From Mytilus edulis (taxonomy: Eukaryota; Mollusca; Bivalvia; Mytilida; Mytilidae): DNA of 64,000 nt. Location: NCBI RefSeq assembly GCF_963676685.1, contig NC_092344.1:101276749-101340748 (forward strand), written 5' to 3'. The position numbers were made by a program, and so were the translations under genes. Shown one piece after another: positions 1-12,430 of the stretch; position 1 is the stretch's first letter, and each line of letters opens with the position of its first letter. The notes beneath the pieces are model-generated. The model saw nothing but the letters and a program-made list of their open reading frames with translations, made no database searches and was not told where the DNA came from.

Positions 1-275
1 AATATGGTCCTTTAATACAACTCCCTGTTCCATAACGCAGTGTGCCATATGCATTCGTAAGTCAGTATGTCTTTACTGTGATCCCACCGACATTTTGAAA
101 ATTTGCGTGGTTGATTCTGACGAAAAAAATTACAACGTATCTTACACTGCTATGACTCCAATGTTTCTGATAATTTTGATGTGTATAGATTAAATGAAAA
201 ATTAGAAAAAAGTTAAAAATTATCAATTCAGATATTATAAAATAATGTTTAGTCCAATAGAATCTGGAGCCATTA

Positions 276-3200
276 CTAATTACATTTTGTGGTTTGAAAG
301 ACTGAAGGTACTGCCTCTACTATGGACTTCATCAAACTTGAACGACTGTCAGATATAATTTTACAATTGTCTTTGTCCAGACTTGAAAACTGGACACTTG
401 GTATCGAAGTTTCTGAATCTTCCGATACGATAACAGTTGGAACACTTGCATTATCTAATGGGCTATGAACCAAATTGGTGTCTTGTTGTTCATGAATGTT
501 GGTTTCATTGCTGGGTATAATTTCAGTTTCTGAGGTTTGTTCTCGAGAAGATTCACCCGAATTAACACCATGTCTTGCTGACCACCGCAAACTACTGTTC
601 CTAAAAAAAGATCCAAATGAGCTTATTAAGCTTCGTCTAGCTTCTGATCCTGTTCCACTCGTTCGTGTGTTATCCGTGGCAGAACGAGGATGTGGATATA
701 AATCACTGTATCTTGGTGGCATTTGAGCCTGGTCACTAGAAGTTCCATTTGTTATCGCTGAACTATTGTTTTGTGTGTTGCTAGTCTCTTCCATCCACCC
801 AGCTGTAAGTAAATAATGTATATAATAATAATACAAATAAGAAAAAAGACATGGTAAAAGATTACGAAAACTATCGCTCTTTTAAAAATAATATAGCTAA
901 CCCATACAAAATGACATTAATTAAATGCGTACAAGAAAATGCCCGCGAAACAAAGAGTGTGGACACAGTAATAAGGTGGATACAGTAAGGATTTTGACAC
1001 GGTTAATGCATTGACATGAAAATGAGGAACATAATGTAAAAGACCCTATACATCTGGTTGGATAATAAAAATATTGAATACAGAAAAGTGTGGCAAAGTG
1101 TGGGTTTCAGTAGTTTTTCCCATTTTAACTCAATAACCGCATAAGGTACGTATAATTGACACTACTCTTCCTTAATTAAAATTAGAATATATAACAAAGT
1201 AATTAAGCAAACCTTAACAAAATTAATTGACACTTACATAATCTTCTCTGTAGCCTAGCATGTCCGGTTGAGTTTCTTCTAGAACGTCTTCTTTCAGCAC
1301 AGCATATAATGGTTAGGATAAGGAGTAGTAATAATGATACAAACACTCCAATCACTATGGCAATGATAGACCCGGAGTCTCTAAAATATATATATGTGTA
1401 TACATTATACATCACGTATAAATGGAAACAAAAGACATTTTCGTTTGGATTCATCTTTGTTTTTGGTTCGAAAGTTTTAATTAAAAAAAATCAAGTGTGC
1501 GTTTTACTGATAGATTGAAAGTTTGAAATGGTATTTTATCATAGAAATGTATATAAAACATTGGTCACAACTTATACATAATTTATCACTGTTATAGTTT
1601 TTTATAAATGGAATATATGGGAATGACATCAATGAAATAGTAACCCTAAGACAAAAACATACAAGTATGGTTCCACTTGTAGGAAATACTTTAACCAAGC
1701 ACATTCCAGACCAATGCTATTCCAAATACACTTAAAGTCGGGGATGATATGATTTACAATTAACAACAATAAAATAGTCTATAAAGCCAACTTGCCCATA
1801 CGAAGGTTTACAAATCTAGTTTACATATTGCATGATAGTTTAATTGTTAAGACATTGTGTGGGGTATTTTTGTATGATTACTGAATATGTACAGATTATA
1901 TTTGCCACTGGACTCTAATCAATCAATCTAAAACGTTAGGTTTGAACACGACTTCAAGTAAGAAGGTTTTCATTATAGCTCCCAATGTTTCTTTATGTGT
2001 TACAACCGATACAAAATGGTGGATTTCAACAATCAAAAGTGGACAGAGGGCTTTAGTAATTTGAATTTATGCTATGGAGCAACATGTTGAATTGTTGAAT
2101 ATAAGCTGTTACACAGTGTATATAGAAAAAGGAAAGAAAGAGAATTAATTCTCAACAAAAAAACATTCTAGTTAATACCCACCACAAGACACAAGCGTCC
2201 TCTTCAAATATACTTCTTATTCATCAGTCATTAACATGTGTGTATAGAAATACACGCATTTATTCTGAAACCAGTTGTTGACATGATACGGGTTTTTTTC
2301 TACTCATATATTTTATTATGGTATGATACTAAACCTCTAACGGGAGGAATTTTACTTGATTTTCATATGAAAAGACATACTCTTTCAACATGTGTGTATA
2401 GAAATACACGCATTTATTCTGAAACCAGTTGTTGACATGATACGGGTTATTTTCTACTCATATATTTTATTATGGTATGATACTAAACCTCTAACGGGAG
2501 GGATTGTACTTGATTTTCATATGATGAAGACATACTCTTTCAATAAGTTTAATTGAGGTCTGGAGCTGGCATGTCAACAACTGCTAGTACCTTTTTTAAT
2601 TTATGCATCGTTATCATTTTGCTTAGTTTTATTTGTTACCTATTCAGACATCGAACTTGGACTTCTTTTAAACTGTGTTTTACTGTGCGTATATTGTAAT
2701 GTGTTTCTTTATTCATCATTGGCTTGAGGTACATGTACATGTATTGGGGAGGGTTGAGATCTCACAAAACATGTTTAACCCCGTCGCATTTTGGCGCCCG
2801 TACCAAGTTTTGAGCCTCTGGCCTTTGTTATCTTGTATCTTTTTTAATTTTAGTTAATTTATATGTTGGAGTTAAGTGTGACTTCCATATTCACTGATCA
2901 TCTAGTACACATTTTATTTAGCTTAGGACCACCTCCGGGTGCGGGATTTTCTCGCTGCGTTGATGACTCATTGGCGGTCTTCTGCTGTTGTCTGCTCTAT
3001 GGTCGGGTTGTTGTCTCTTTGGCATATTCCCAATTTCCATTCTCAACTTTGTACATTATATATTCCTTAATATAATGTGTAATTTCATATTGTCAAACTT
3101 ACACACAGCAAGGGTCTATTCCTGTTCCACAACATGTACCAGGACACAAAGAACTCACTTCAAAACCTGTCACGTCCGTGTAATAACATACGTCACAATG

Positions 3201-3660
3201 TGCACTTGAAACTAAAATACGAGAGAATCTAATAGGATTGGAAATATTTAATCTACAACTCGTTAATAAACGATCATGGTGTACAAGAAATATGACTGTT
3301 AAATAGTTAACTTTTCATTACATATTTACAGTTATTGTCTTTAAGACGTAATAAATAAAATGATACAAATCAAACACAGAAATATAGAATCTACACATGA
3401 ATATTTTTTACATTTATTTGAGTTTTATTAATAAATATTCATTCCGTTATAAAAAAATATATTTAGAACAAAAAATACCAAAAAAATATATCTAAATATT
3501 ATTTTTACAGATTAAAGAAAATACCAGATATTAAGAGAACCAAATTCAGTATTTAAATCCACACAAGAGGAAAAATAAAAGAACAAAACATAACCCTTGA
3601 TATTATGCTCGGAAACCTACCAAAAGTTAGAAATGTCAGATATGTATAAATTTCCACCAT
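276..3660 (-). CDS. Shisa-like (STMC6-type) single-pass transmembrane adaptor, paralogue A, 4 exons, 272 aa
   Basis: Exons on the minus strand: 3660-3621 (40 nt), 3211-3103 (109 nt), 1380-1238 (143 nt), 802-276 (527 nt, stop TAG). All introns are GT-AG, phases 1, 2, 1, and the total of 819 nt is in frame. Residues 1-17 form a hydrophobic, rather weak signal peptide starting MVEIY. The ectodomain has the core C-x13-C-x3-CC-x6-CC (CPGTCCGTGIDPCC) plus an extra upstream Cys (HCDVC) not found in the two paralogues. The membrane helix is about residues 55-77, ends in CC and is followed by a basic stop-transfer ERRRSRR. The tail has PPRYSDLYP at 126-134 (PPxY, known to bind WW domains, overlapping a YxxPhi sorting motif) and a C-terminal RSSLMKSIVE block. 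Cys-rich ectodomain, TM and PPxY together define Shisa/WBP1/VOPP1/CYYR1-type adaptors, which act in trafficking or receptor regulation. The precise partner is unknown. Exon structure is inferred without transcripts, but agreement with two neighbours makes it strong. Confidence 0.85.
2233..2545. repeat. two-copy tandem duplication, period 154 bp
   Basis: The block starting AACATGTGTGTATAGAAATA at 2233 recurs at 2387 with nearly every base retained, through TCATATGA. It lies in intron 2 of paralogue A. The few differences suggest a recent local duplication. Confidence 0.85.
2575..3065 (+). repeat. interspersed repeat family 2 (diverged copy)
   Basis: Family 2 is recognised by GGGAGGGTTGAGATCTCACA, ATGTTTAACCCCG(C/T)CGC, GAGCCTCTGGCCTTTGTTA, a CTCCGGGTGCGGG segment, and a tail ending in TTGTTGTCTCTTTGGCATAT. 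This copy lies in intron 2 of paralogue A, just before exon 2. Confidence 0.7.
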
Positions 3661-4333
3661 TTTCAATGTAATATTTATTATTTAATACGATTATTATATC
3701 CTTTTCAGATATTAAGAAAATGCCATTTATATGAAGGATGTTCATTTCCTGTTGTCATGAAACACACATTTACACAAATGTATTTACTCATCATTATTTT
3801 TAATATTCTATAAATATTATTATTTGTTATTATTATAATTTAGAATACGTTTTGTAAATGCATGTCTTAATTTATGTCATAATTGAAATGTAATGAATAT
3901 ACAATAAAAATATCTCTCAATGAATACGAAAATAAACGAAATTAACGGATTTTTACATAAATAGACAAATATCTATAAGTTCGAATGCAATATTTGATGA
4001 CATACAAGTATCATATGACATATCATTTATCGTCCTCCTCGACAGAACGTCCATGTTGTTCATCCTTTGAACAATTGACTATAGATTATTTCACATGAAC
4101 TGCATTATGTGAAATAGTTGTAAATTCGTGTCTTTAGTTTAAAAAAGTACATATGTAAAATAATACATAGTAACTACAAGAATGCATAACTACTCCGCAC
4201 ATGACATTAGTTAAGTAATATGTAGTTCGTAGATTTGTTTCGAAAATGCACAGTCAAGCTCTTTTTGTCAAGACATATTTCTTGAGAAAAAATCGCGTAA
4301 CAATCTTGCGACAGTGAAAGATACATCACATAT
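3661..4333. other. intergenic spacer between paralogues A and B
   Basis: Very AT-rich sequence with stop codons in all frames. It must hold the upstream region of paralogue A, but I see no convincing TATA box, repeat or RNA gene in it. Confidence 0.5.
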
Positions 4334-4339
4334 TTTATT
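4334..4339 (-). terminator. candidate poly(A) signal of paralogue B
   Basis: AATAAA on the minus strand about 85 nt downstream of the stop codon at 4423. The position is typical, but the hexamer is frequent by chance in such AT-rich DNA. Confidence 0.4.
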
Positions 4340-4422
4340 TCAGTATTGAATATTTTCTTTTGAACATTTTACTGGAAGAATATTAAAATCACAAACATGT
4401 ATAACAAATAAAGCGTCCAAAG

Positions 4423-7400
4423 TTATTTTTTATCACTTTCGAACACGTTAGGTAAAGTTTCCACAATCGATGTCATAAAACTTGAACGTGCAGTATCATT
4501 TGAATTTCCTACTGCTAAATTATCTTCTCTGGGTGTGTCATTATTTTCACATTTTCTAGAATTTTCAGAAACAAGAACGGCGGAGCTCTGTTCATGGTCT
4601 TCGTTTGTTTTATTATCACTCTCCTGTAACGTTGGAGATGGTGCATTGTTTTGATTTGATTCTGTCGAAGAATTTTCAGTTTGAGTAGCCGATCCAGAAT
4701 TCCTTCCACGTCTCAAAGGCCTTCGTAGATCACTATTTCTATTGATTGAACTTAAGCTTCGGTTTCCTACAGAATTCTGTCTGAATCTATCTATAGAGTT
4801 CTGATCTGATGAACTAGGAACGGGATACAGTTCACTATAGCGAGGTGGCACATCAAGTTGCCCATTCTCAGTTGTATTAAATTCATGGAATTGATTGCTG
4901 ACTGTTTGAATTTGTGCTGTCAAATAAAGGTATAATGGATTATTATATAGTTACAATCTGAAATATCTAGTATACTCTTAGTTAAACCTCTGTCATAATG
5001 ACAGGCAAGTTAGTTCATATTTCGGTATTTGACCTGAATCGAACCTGACAAAAAAAATTATAGTGATATATCACGTTTGATTGCAATACAACCAAAGTAT
5101 ATATGGCTGTTTAAAGAATCAAAATTATTTCCAATTTATTTCCAATTTAAAGATACTAATAGAGGTTTAGTATAACTTTGTGAGACTCAACGCATTAAAC
5201 ATATAATTAAATTGAATAACCACATAGGCACACTCTGCTCCGCCCAATCTGTGTTTTTCTTACAGCCGTTTTCGTTGAATGTGTTCAGCAACCAAGCTAA
5301 CCAAAGATATTACCTTTGCCTACACACTCAATGCATTGAGCTGTAAATGTAATTCTGCTTTGTATCTATCTGACGAGTTAAGTCCTTCTCAAATGATTTT
5401 TATAGTTTGTTCTTATCTTGTACTGTTAACACTACTGTTTCAGGTTAGGGATAGGGTTGGTGCCTTCAAACTAGTTTAACCCCGCCATGTTCATTTTGTT
5501 CCTGTCTCAACCCAGGAGCCTGTAATTCAGTGGTTGTTGCTTGTTGCTCTTTATCATTTCCTTTTTTTCGTTTATTGTTTTGTATAGTGTGTTTTTGTTT
5601 TGTACATTTGATTGGGGACTTAACGTTTTGAGTTTTCCTCGTAGTTCGGTTTTTTCATTATTTTAGTTTTTGACACACTGTTCCAGGTCAGAGGGAAGGT
5701 TTGGTGCCATCTATAACAAGTTTAATCCCGCCTAATTCTGTATTTGACTGTCCCAATTCAGGAGACTGTATTTCAGTGGTTGTCGTTTTTTGCTTGTATC
5801 ATATTTATTTTCCGTTCATTATTTTGTACATAAAATCAGGCCGTTAGTTTTTTCGTTTGGATTGTTTTCCGTTGGGAGGAATGATAATGTTGTGAAACAT
5901 CTACCCTGAAATTAGTTGTATATATATGATTTTATAAACTTATTTAGAAATTAAAGTTGTTTCTTTTATTTTAAATGATATAGAAAGACTATCTCCGTGA
6001 GAAGCGTTTCTGCAAATAAATGAAGCTAACATACAGAGAATGAAGACAATTGTCTTTTTGAAAACGGTCATTCGGGCTTTATTATGTCCGACTATGCGGT
6101 ATGGATTTTGCTCATTGTTGAAGGTCGCACGGTGATCTTTAGCTGTTAATTTCTGTGTCATTTGGTCTCTTGTGAAGAGCTGGCTCATTGGCAATAATAC
6201 CATATCTTCTTAAGCTTAACATAGATAAAAATAAAAAGGGACAAAGGCGTTTGTAGTCTCCGGTGACACCCAGTAAACCGACGGAATGTACCACACGAGA
6301 AGAAGTTTATTTTTAAAATGCTTCACCCAATTTTTGATGAAGAGTCGAATTTAAAGCTTTGTCCATTCACTTTTAAATATCAAGTGTAATACATAAATAG
6401 TTTTACTGCCTCTGGTGTGCTAGTGCTAACGTTTAATTCCGAAATCGATGAAAAAAGTTTGTTAACTGAAATAAGATGAATTATGGTATTTTTTTAAAAA
6501 TCCCTATCTATATAGTACCAGTTTTACTATAACAAGACCAGAAATAATTTTGTTCTTGATGTGTTGTTGTTTCTAATAATTATTGGTAACTTTAAATGGA
6601 ATTAAACAATAATACATACGTATTCCTCTCTGATGTGTTGGTAAGTTCCGTCTTTTGTTCTGATATTTTTGTATACAACATACTACAACACATACAAATA
6701 CCAATACTGCACATATGATAGCTCCCGTTGCAACAGCAATCACGGACCCAGAATCACTAAAATTATAGTCCAATCGTGAAATAAATCTCATTAATTCAAG
6801 TAAGTTACAGAGTCAGACGTTTATGATTTTGGAAATATCGTTCTAATGTATTTTATTTGTAGCAATATATATTATTGTTTCATTGCTGAATGAAATCAGC
6901 AGGTTTCATTATTTTTTCGTATTAGTTAGATAGAGTTAACAAAAGTCATGGTTAAAGCAGTGTTTTGTTAATTCAAAGCACGATAGTTTAGAATTGAAAG
7001 ACCCACAGCAATACCACACAATTGAAACCATTGTTCGACATCTTAAATGATGATTGTTTATTACCACAAGACACAGATTATGTTCGAATTAGGGTGAAGT
7101 CACTTGTACTGTTCTAAAGTTATGCAATTTATATATGGAAATATTGTTGGATTTTTCGTTTCCGTCATCTAACTTTCTTTAGATTGCCTCAACCAAATGC
7201 TATGAAACTTTTACACAATGCTTACTAGTACTACTATAAAACAGCGAACAGGTTCGGATTTGGATTGCGTCCCTTTCACAGTTTTCTATATATGTTACAT
7301 ATACGCATTCTCCATTTATTTTCCTGATATTTTGTTGACAAAAAATTTACAAATAGGCAAATAAAGAAATACAAATCATTTTATTGGTCTTTGATATTGT

Positions 7401-8969
7401 AATGGCTGCATATGGACGGCTATTAGGTTTCCATATGATAGCGAATTTTACGTACAATCTAAGTAAAGAAATCCGAAGCCGGTCACAAAAGGAGTTTAAA
7501 GACACGTTAAAGTTTGTCCCCACGCGACATATCAGAAACAGGAGCGATGAGAGATCGGTTTTTAATTAGATTGCAGTTTGTGAAGAGGGCTTTGTAGAAA
7601 ATGATTGTACATAGCTGCATCTTTATTACCGTGTAAATAAAATAAGTTACTTCGTGTTTTTTTTTTATATGCACAACTAAATTTCTCTTATTGTCAAGGC
7701 ATGTTAAAAAATACATTAAAAATAAAACATACATAATGCGATCGGAAGATGACGGTTTATGTTAGTCAAATCACTACTAGTAACCTTGTTTTCAGCGAAA
7801 TATCAAATCTTTAGACATACAATCGTTTTAACTTACACACAACATGGATCTATGCTCGTCCCACAGCATGAACCAGGGCATAGCATGAAATCTCCATATC
7901 TTGAACCGTCTTCATAGAAACACCTTTCACCAACAGCGATGCTCACTGAAAAAGACAGTTATGATATGAAACAGAAATAAACTTTCTTTCCGTTGATTAG
8001 TTGATGTGCACTGAAGTTTTAATTTCGTTTATTAAGCATTGATTAAGTTTTTTCTAGCAACAATTTGAAAGACAAAATAAAAAAAATAAAATTCAATTCA
8101 ATTCAATTGAACTTTATTGCGTTGGTATATAATTTTCTTTGAATATCAGAATATGTGACAATAAAAGTGAGGGTTTCTCTTAATTTATTAAACATCGAAA
8201 GAGAAAAAAGGGTTGTCAGCATTTATTGAGAAAACGAATTAATTCAAATTTTCCTTTATATTTGATGTAAGTCGATTTTTACGCCAATGTCAAAATGTTT
8301 GCCAAAAGTATATATTTAGAGGAAACTTTGTGAATATGAGCTCTATATAGCTGAACCCATTCTACATGTTTTTCATCAGTCGTCCTGTGTTATTTTTTTT
8401 TCTTATATTTTGTATTGGCTAACCTCCCCATACCTGAATTCGAAATGTGAAAGTTTTGTAATCTGAAGAAGATTTGGTCCCAAAGGAACGTTCCGCATAC
8501 ATGTATATGCTCATATCTTTTTAGTTTATAAACTGTCGAAGATTTGCGTGTACAAATCGTATACTTAAAAGTGGCGTCATACAAGGTTTCGTTATGGGGT
8601 TTTCTCGTAATAAAATATATGGGGCATAACAACAAACATATTATAAGAATTCAAAAACAAATTTTCGTCTCACATCCAGGGTAAAATGATTAAATGTACA
8701 TTTTATGACGGAAAGACAGATTGCACAAAAAGTGGATCCTTAACACCACACATAATCGACATGTCGAGATATTGGAAGATAACAAGTATTGCTATAAATG
8801 CAATTTTCGATCCATTTTTTGAACTTCATATTGGTTCAAGCGCAATTGTTACATTGTAACACAAAAACGAAAGTGCAATTTCGACATTTATTTTATGAAA
8901 AAGAACCTTAATTTTCACTAAATCCTTACCTCCAAATATTAAAAAAATAAACTTCATCAAGTCCACCAT
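4423..8969 (-). CDS. Shisa-like (STMC6-type) single-pass transmembrane adaptor, paralogue B, 4 exons, 259 aa
   Basis: Exons: 8969-8930 (40 nt), 7945-7837 (109 nt), 6756-6620 (137 nt), 4916-4423 (494 nt). Phases are 1, 2, 1, donors GTAAGG, GTAAGT and GTATGT, total 780 nt in frame. The start is the ATG opening MVDLMKFIFLIFG, a clear signal peptide (about 1-20). The ectodomain reads C-x13-C-x3-CC-x6-CC with CPGSCCGTSIDPCC. TM helix is about 55-77 (begins after DSGSV, ends VVVCC) and is followed by QKYQNKRR. The tail carries PPRYSELYP at 119-127, an Arg/Ser block (LRRPLRRGRNSG) and a C-terminal RSSFMTSIVETLPNVF. A minus-strand AATAAA at 4334-4339 lies about 85 nt past the stop and is a plausible poly(A) signal. 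It lies head-to-tail with A and C, so local tandem duplication is the likely origin. Class assignment is by domain layout and cysteine spacing; ligand and partners cannot be read from sequence. Confidence 0.88.
5345..6215 (+). repeat. interspersed repeat family 1 (composite, two diverged units)
   Basis: Family 1 is marked by GTTTAACCCCGCCACATT, CAGGAGCCTGTAATTCAGTG, AGGCCGTTAGTTTTCTCGTT, CTATGCGGTATGGGCTTTG, GTGACCTATAGTTGTTAAT and GTTGTCTCATTGGCAATCAT. Here two 5' halves (about 5365-5560 and 5640-5890) precede one 3' half (6060-6215). Located in intron 3 of paralogue B. Short reading frames here are repeat artefacts. Confidence 0.7.
7517..7571 (+). mobile_element. solo right end of the Mutator-type MITE found at 16829-17211
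   Basis: CCACGCGACATATCAGAAAC through TTTTTAATTAGATTG is identical to the right end of the full element. No left arm is present, and no duplication is seen, so this is a truncated or recombined remnant. It lies in intron 2 of paralogue B. Confidence 0.75.
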
Positions 8970-9529
8970 TTTAATAATTTGACCTTTTCTACAGTTTTAA
9001 TAGGATTAGATATATACATCCTTAAGTATCAAAACAATATATAATTCATGATGTCATGAACATGTATATGTAGGAAGCTTTTATCCTTATATGCATTTAT
9101 TTTATGTATTTTAGCTGTTAGTTGGTAAAAATACTCACATATAATGTTAAATACAGACAACATATATTATATCTAGTAGCTACGAAACTGCAAAGTATGA
9201 AAAAATATCTGTTGGCAAAATTCTAAAAGGGAAAATTCAAATTCAGATAGCTACTAGTAATCAAATAAAAACAACCATCAAAGGAATATTAAATCTAATT
9301 TTAAATCTAAAAACTGCAAAAAAACAGAAAACAAATCAGTTGAAAACAAAAGTTGTTCATCAATCGAAAAATATTTGAATGTTAGAAAATAAATGAGTCA
9401 CAGTCCCTTAAACCAGCTAACAAATCTGTGTTTAAAATATGGGAGCAAATTAACGGGAAAGAAACATTGACAGATTCAATATTTTATTAGAGTCTCACCA
9501 CTTGTAATACATATAATACAATCATCATA

Positions 9530-9890
9530 TTGTTATGCGTTTACTTTTCTACATTGGTTAGAGGTATAGGGGGAGGGTTGAGATCTCACAAACATGTTTA
9601 ACCCCGCCGCATTTTTGCGCCTGTCCCAAGTCAGGAGCCTCTGGCCTTTGTTAGTCTTGTATTATTTTAATTTTAGTTTCTTGTGTACAATTTGGAAATT
9701 AGTATGGCGTTCATTATCACTGGCCTAGTATATATTTGTTTAGGGGCCAGCTGAAGGACGCCTCCGGGTGCGGGAATTTCTCGCTACATTGAAGACCTGT
9801 TGGTGACCCTCTGCTGTTGTTTTTTATTTGGTAGGGTTGTTGTCTCTTTGACACATTCCCCATTTCCATTCTCAATTTTATCATAATAAA
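9530..9890 (+). repeat. interspersed repeat family 2
   Basis: Well-preserved copy: GGGGGAGGGTTGAGATCTCA at about 9569, then AACCCCGCCGC, GAGCCTCTGGCCTTTGTTAG, and GACGCCTCCGGGTGCGGG near 9758. Lies between paralogues B and C. Confidence 0.8.
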
Positions 9891-10204
9891 CATTGAATAA
9901 AACAGTAATTTTATAAATTAAAATGCAAGTGCCATTCTATAAAGAATTATGAGAGACTATAGAAATCAATATAAATTATAACTATATATTTAACATGTCT
10001 ATAAAACATTTCCATTATGTAAAACTATATAACTACATTTATCATGTCTAAAAAATATTTCAGGTCTGTAAAAACATAATTATCAATTAAGCATATAAAA
10101 AACTATTTTTTCTACTTAAAATATTACAATAGGTCTAAAGCCAAGTTGAATGTATATGCATCGACACGTATTTAATGTTGAAGATGTATTGTTATCATAT
10201 ATCA

Positions 10205-10300
10205 TATGAAGGCCGTGCTTTAACCTATAATGGTTTACTTTTTAAATTGTTATTTGTATGGAGAGTTGTCTCATTGGCACTCACACCACATCTTCCTATA
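10205..10300 (+). repeat. interspersed repeat family 1 (3' fragment)
   Basis: Only the GAAGGCCGT...ACCTATA and GTTGTCTCATTGGCACTCAC parts remain. Confidence 0.55.
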
Positions 10301-11129
10301 TCTATCTGTATTAGTTTTACTTATTTTGCGTCTGGTTGTTATCTCATAAACAATTCCGACATCCCAAATCTCCATTAATAAATATATTAATAATTGGAGT
10401 GTTTATAATTCTTCTTAGAGACAACACAAATCAAGACAATACATAGATTGGATATGGTATTCAACAATTAAAGGGACGAGATGTATAAACAATGAAATAG
10501 TTTTTTTATTCAATCATTAATTAAAGTGAAATAGTGAAAAGTTAATTTGCTTTTAGCAGCCAGTTTAGTTCAAATTTTGTTAAAAAAAAAAGCGAAGAAA
10601 CATCGACCTCATTGAATCCGTATTCATGTGACCTTCAAATTAACCCTTTGTAAAAAAAATGTTTACGCAAGTGTTAGGTGTGTCCAATCATTAAATGTCA
10701 ACATTGAAAGTGAAACAAAGGTGAACCATTTCGTAGAATGATTCGATTCACAAATAAGCATTCTTATACAGGTTAACACAATGATTAACTTACTTTTTAA
10801 TCTATAACATGAAATCAAACAAACCTAGAAAAATACAATTGCATGTGCTCTCTATCTATCTATATTTATGTTTATATGTTATGTGACCCTCGGCAGTCTT
10901 CAGATGTCATATCGATTACCATTGTTAAGTAGATGGCGTCTAGACTAAAATGCACACTAAAATACACAAGAAATGCTGATATATTATTAAACCATATTTC
11001 AAGCTCGATATGTAGAAGTTTCTAGTAATATTTCGTATTTTAACAAACTTCAAATGACAAATCATAATTCTGTTCATGACGTCTTTACACTAAATCCAAT
11101 GGAGTTGTACTGCTTGATAAATTAGCCCT

Positions 11130-11575
11130 AGATGGATGATTTTTTTATTAGTTGTTAGGGACTTTGAACTAGCTTTACTCGGACTTCTCTTGAACTGAAT
11201 TTTAATGTGCGTATTGTTATTCTTTTACTTTTCTACATTGGCTAGAGGTATAGGGGAAGGGTTGAGATCTCATAAACATGTTTAACCCCGCCGCAATTTT
11301 GCGCCTGTCCCAAGTCAGGAGCCTCTGGCCTTTGTTAGTCTTGTATGATTTTAAATTTTAGTTTCTTGTGTATAATTCGGAGTTTAGTATGACGTCCATT
11401 ATCACTGTACTATTATGCATATTTTAGGGGCCAGCTGAAGGACACCTACGGGTGCGGGAATTCTCGCTACATTGAAGACCCATTGGTTGCCTTCGGCTGT
11501 TGTTTGCTCTATGGTCGGGTGGTTGTCGCTTTGACATATTCACCATTTCCTTTCTCAATTTTATTCAATAACTGC
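11130..11575 (+). repeat. interspersed repeat family 2
   Basis: Includes the longer 5' part (TTAGTTGTTAGGGACTTTGA, CTTGAACTG) and ends at TTTCTCAATTTTATTC, directly abutting a family 1 copy. The two families seem to be built from shared modules. Confidence 0.75.
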
Positions 11576-12025
11576 GAGTACTCTCAGATCAGTAATTAGT
11601 GTTTTTTGTTGTTGTTGGGATATACAAATACCCGGCCACGTAACTGATATTTATAGTTCGTTCTTATGTCGTACTGTTACACCACTGTCCTAAATTAAGT
11701 GGAAGGGTTGGGATCCCGCTAACATGTTTAACCCCACCACATTCTAAATGTATGTGTCTGTCCCAAGTCAGGAGCCTGAATTTCAGTGGTTGTCGTTTGT
11801 TGGTATGTTACATTTTTTTTTCGTTTATTTTTTGTATCTAAATACGGCCGTTAAATTTCTTGTTTTACATTTGTCATTTCGGGGTCTTATATAGCTGACT
11901 ATGCGGTATGGGCTTTGGTCACTATTGAAAGCCGTTATAGTGACCTATAGTTGTTATTTTTTGTGTCCTTTATCTCTTGTGGAGAGTTGTCTTAATGTCA
12001 ATCATACCATATCTTTTTTTTATAT
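11576..12025 (+). repeat. interspersed repeat family 1
   Basis: Starts with the ACTGCGAGTACTCTCAGATC module and a GTTGTTGGGATATACAAATACCCGGCC module, then GTTTAACCCCACCACATTCT and CTATGCGGTATGGGCTTTGG. Confidence 0.75.
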
Positions 12026-12039
12026 GCATACGTATGTTG

Positions 12040-12430
12040 CCTTTTTTTACTTTTTGAATCGAGTGTCAGTGGTATTTTGTATCTACGAAACCCGCGTCTG
12101 CTGTACAAAGTTAACGGTATCTGGACGTTTCGTCCCCGAGGGTATCACCAGCCAAGTAGTCAGCACTTCGGTATATCAATTATGTGGTCATTTTTATAAA
12201 TTTCCTGTTACAAAACTTTGAATTTTTCGAAAAACTAATGATTTTCTTATCCCAGGAATACTTTAGCCGTATTTGGCACAACTTTTTTGAATTTTGGGTC
12301 CTCAATGCTCTTCAACTTTGTACTTGTTTGGCTTTACAACTATGTTGATCTGAGCGTCACTGATGAGTCTTCTGTAGACGAAACGCGCGTCTGGCGTATT
12401 AAATTATAACCCTTGTATCTTTGATAACGA
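12040..12430 (+). repeat. interspersed repeat family 3
   Basis: Marked by TCCTCAATGCTCTTCAACTT, then GAGCGTCACTGATGAGTCTT and GTAGACGAAACGCGCGTCTG. Further copies lie at 30825-30915 and 53515-53715. This is the longest copy and includes an internal diverged duplicate of the GACGAAACGCGCGTC core near 12090. Confidence 0.7.

Noticed and set aside
496..726. 76-aa plus-strand frame MLVSLLGIISVSEVC...
   Set aside because: It is the antisense shadow of the tail exon of paralogue A, which has strong support from splice sites and paralogue conservation.
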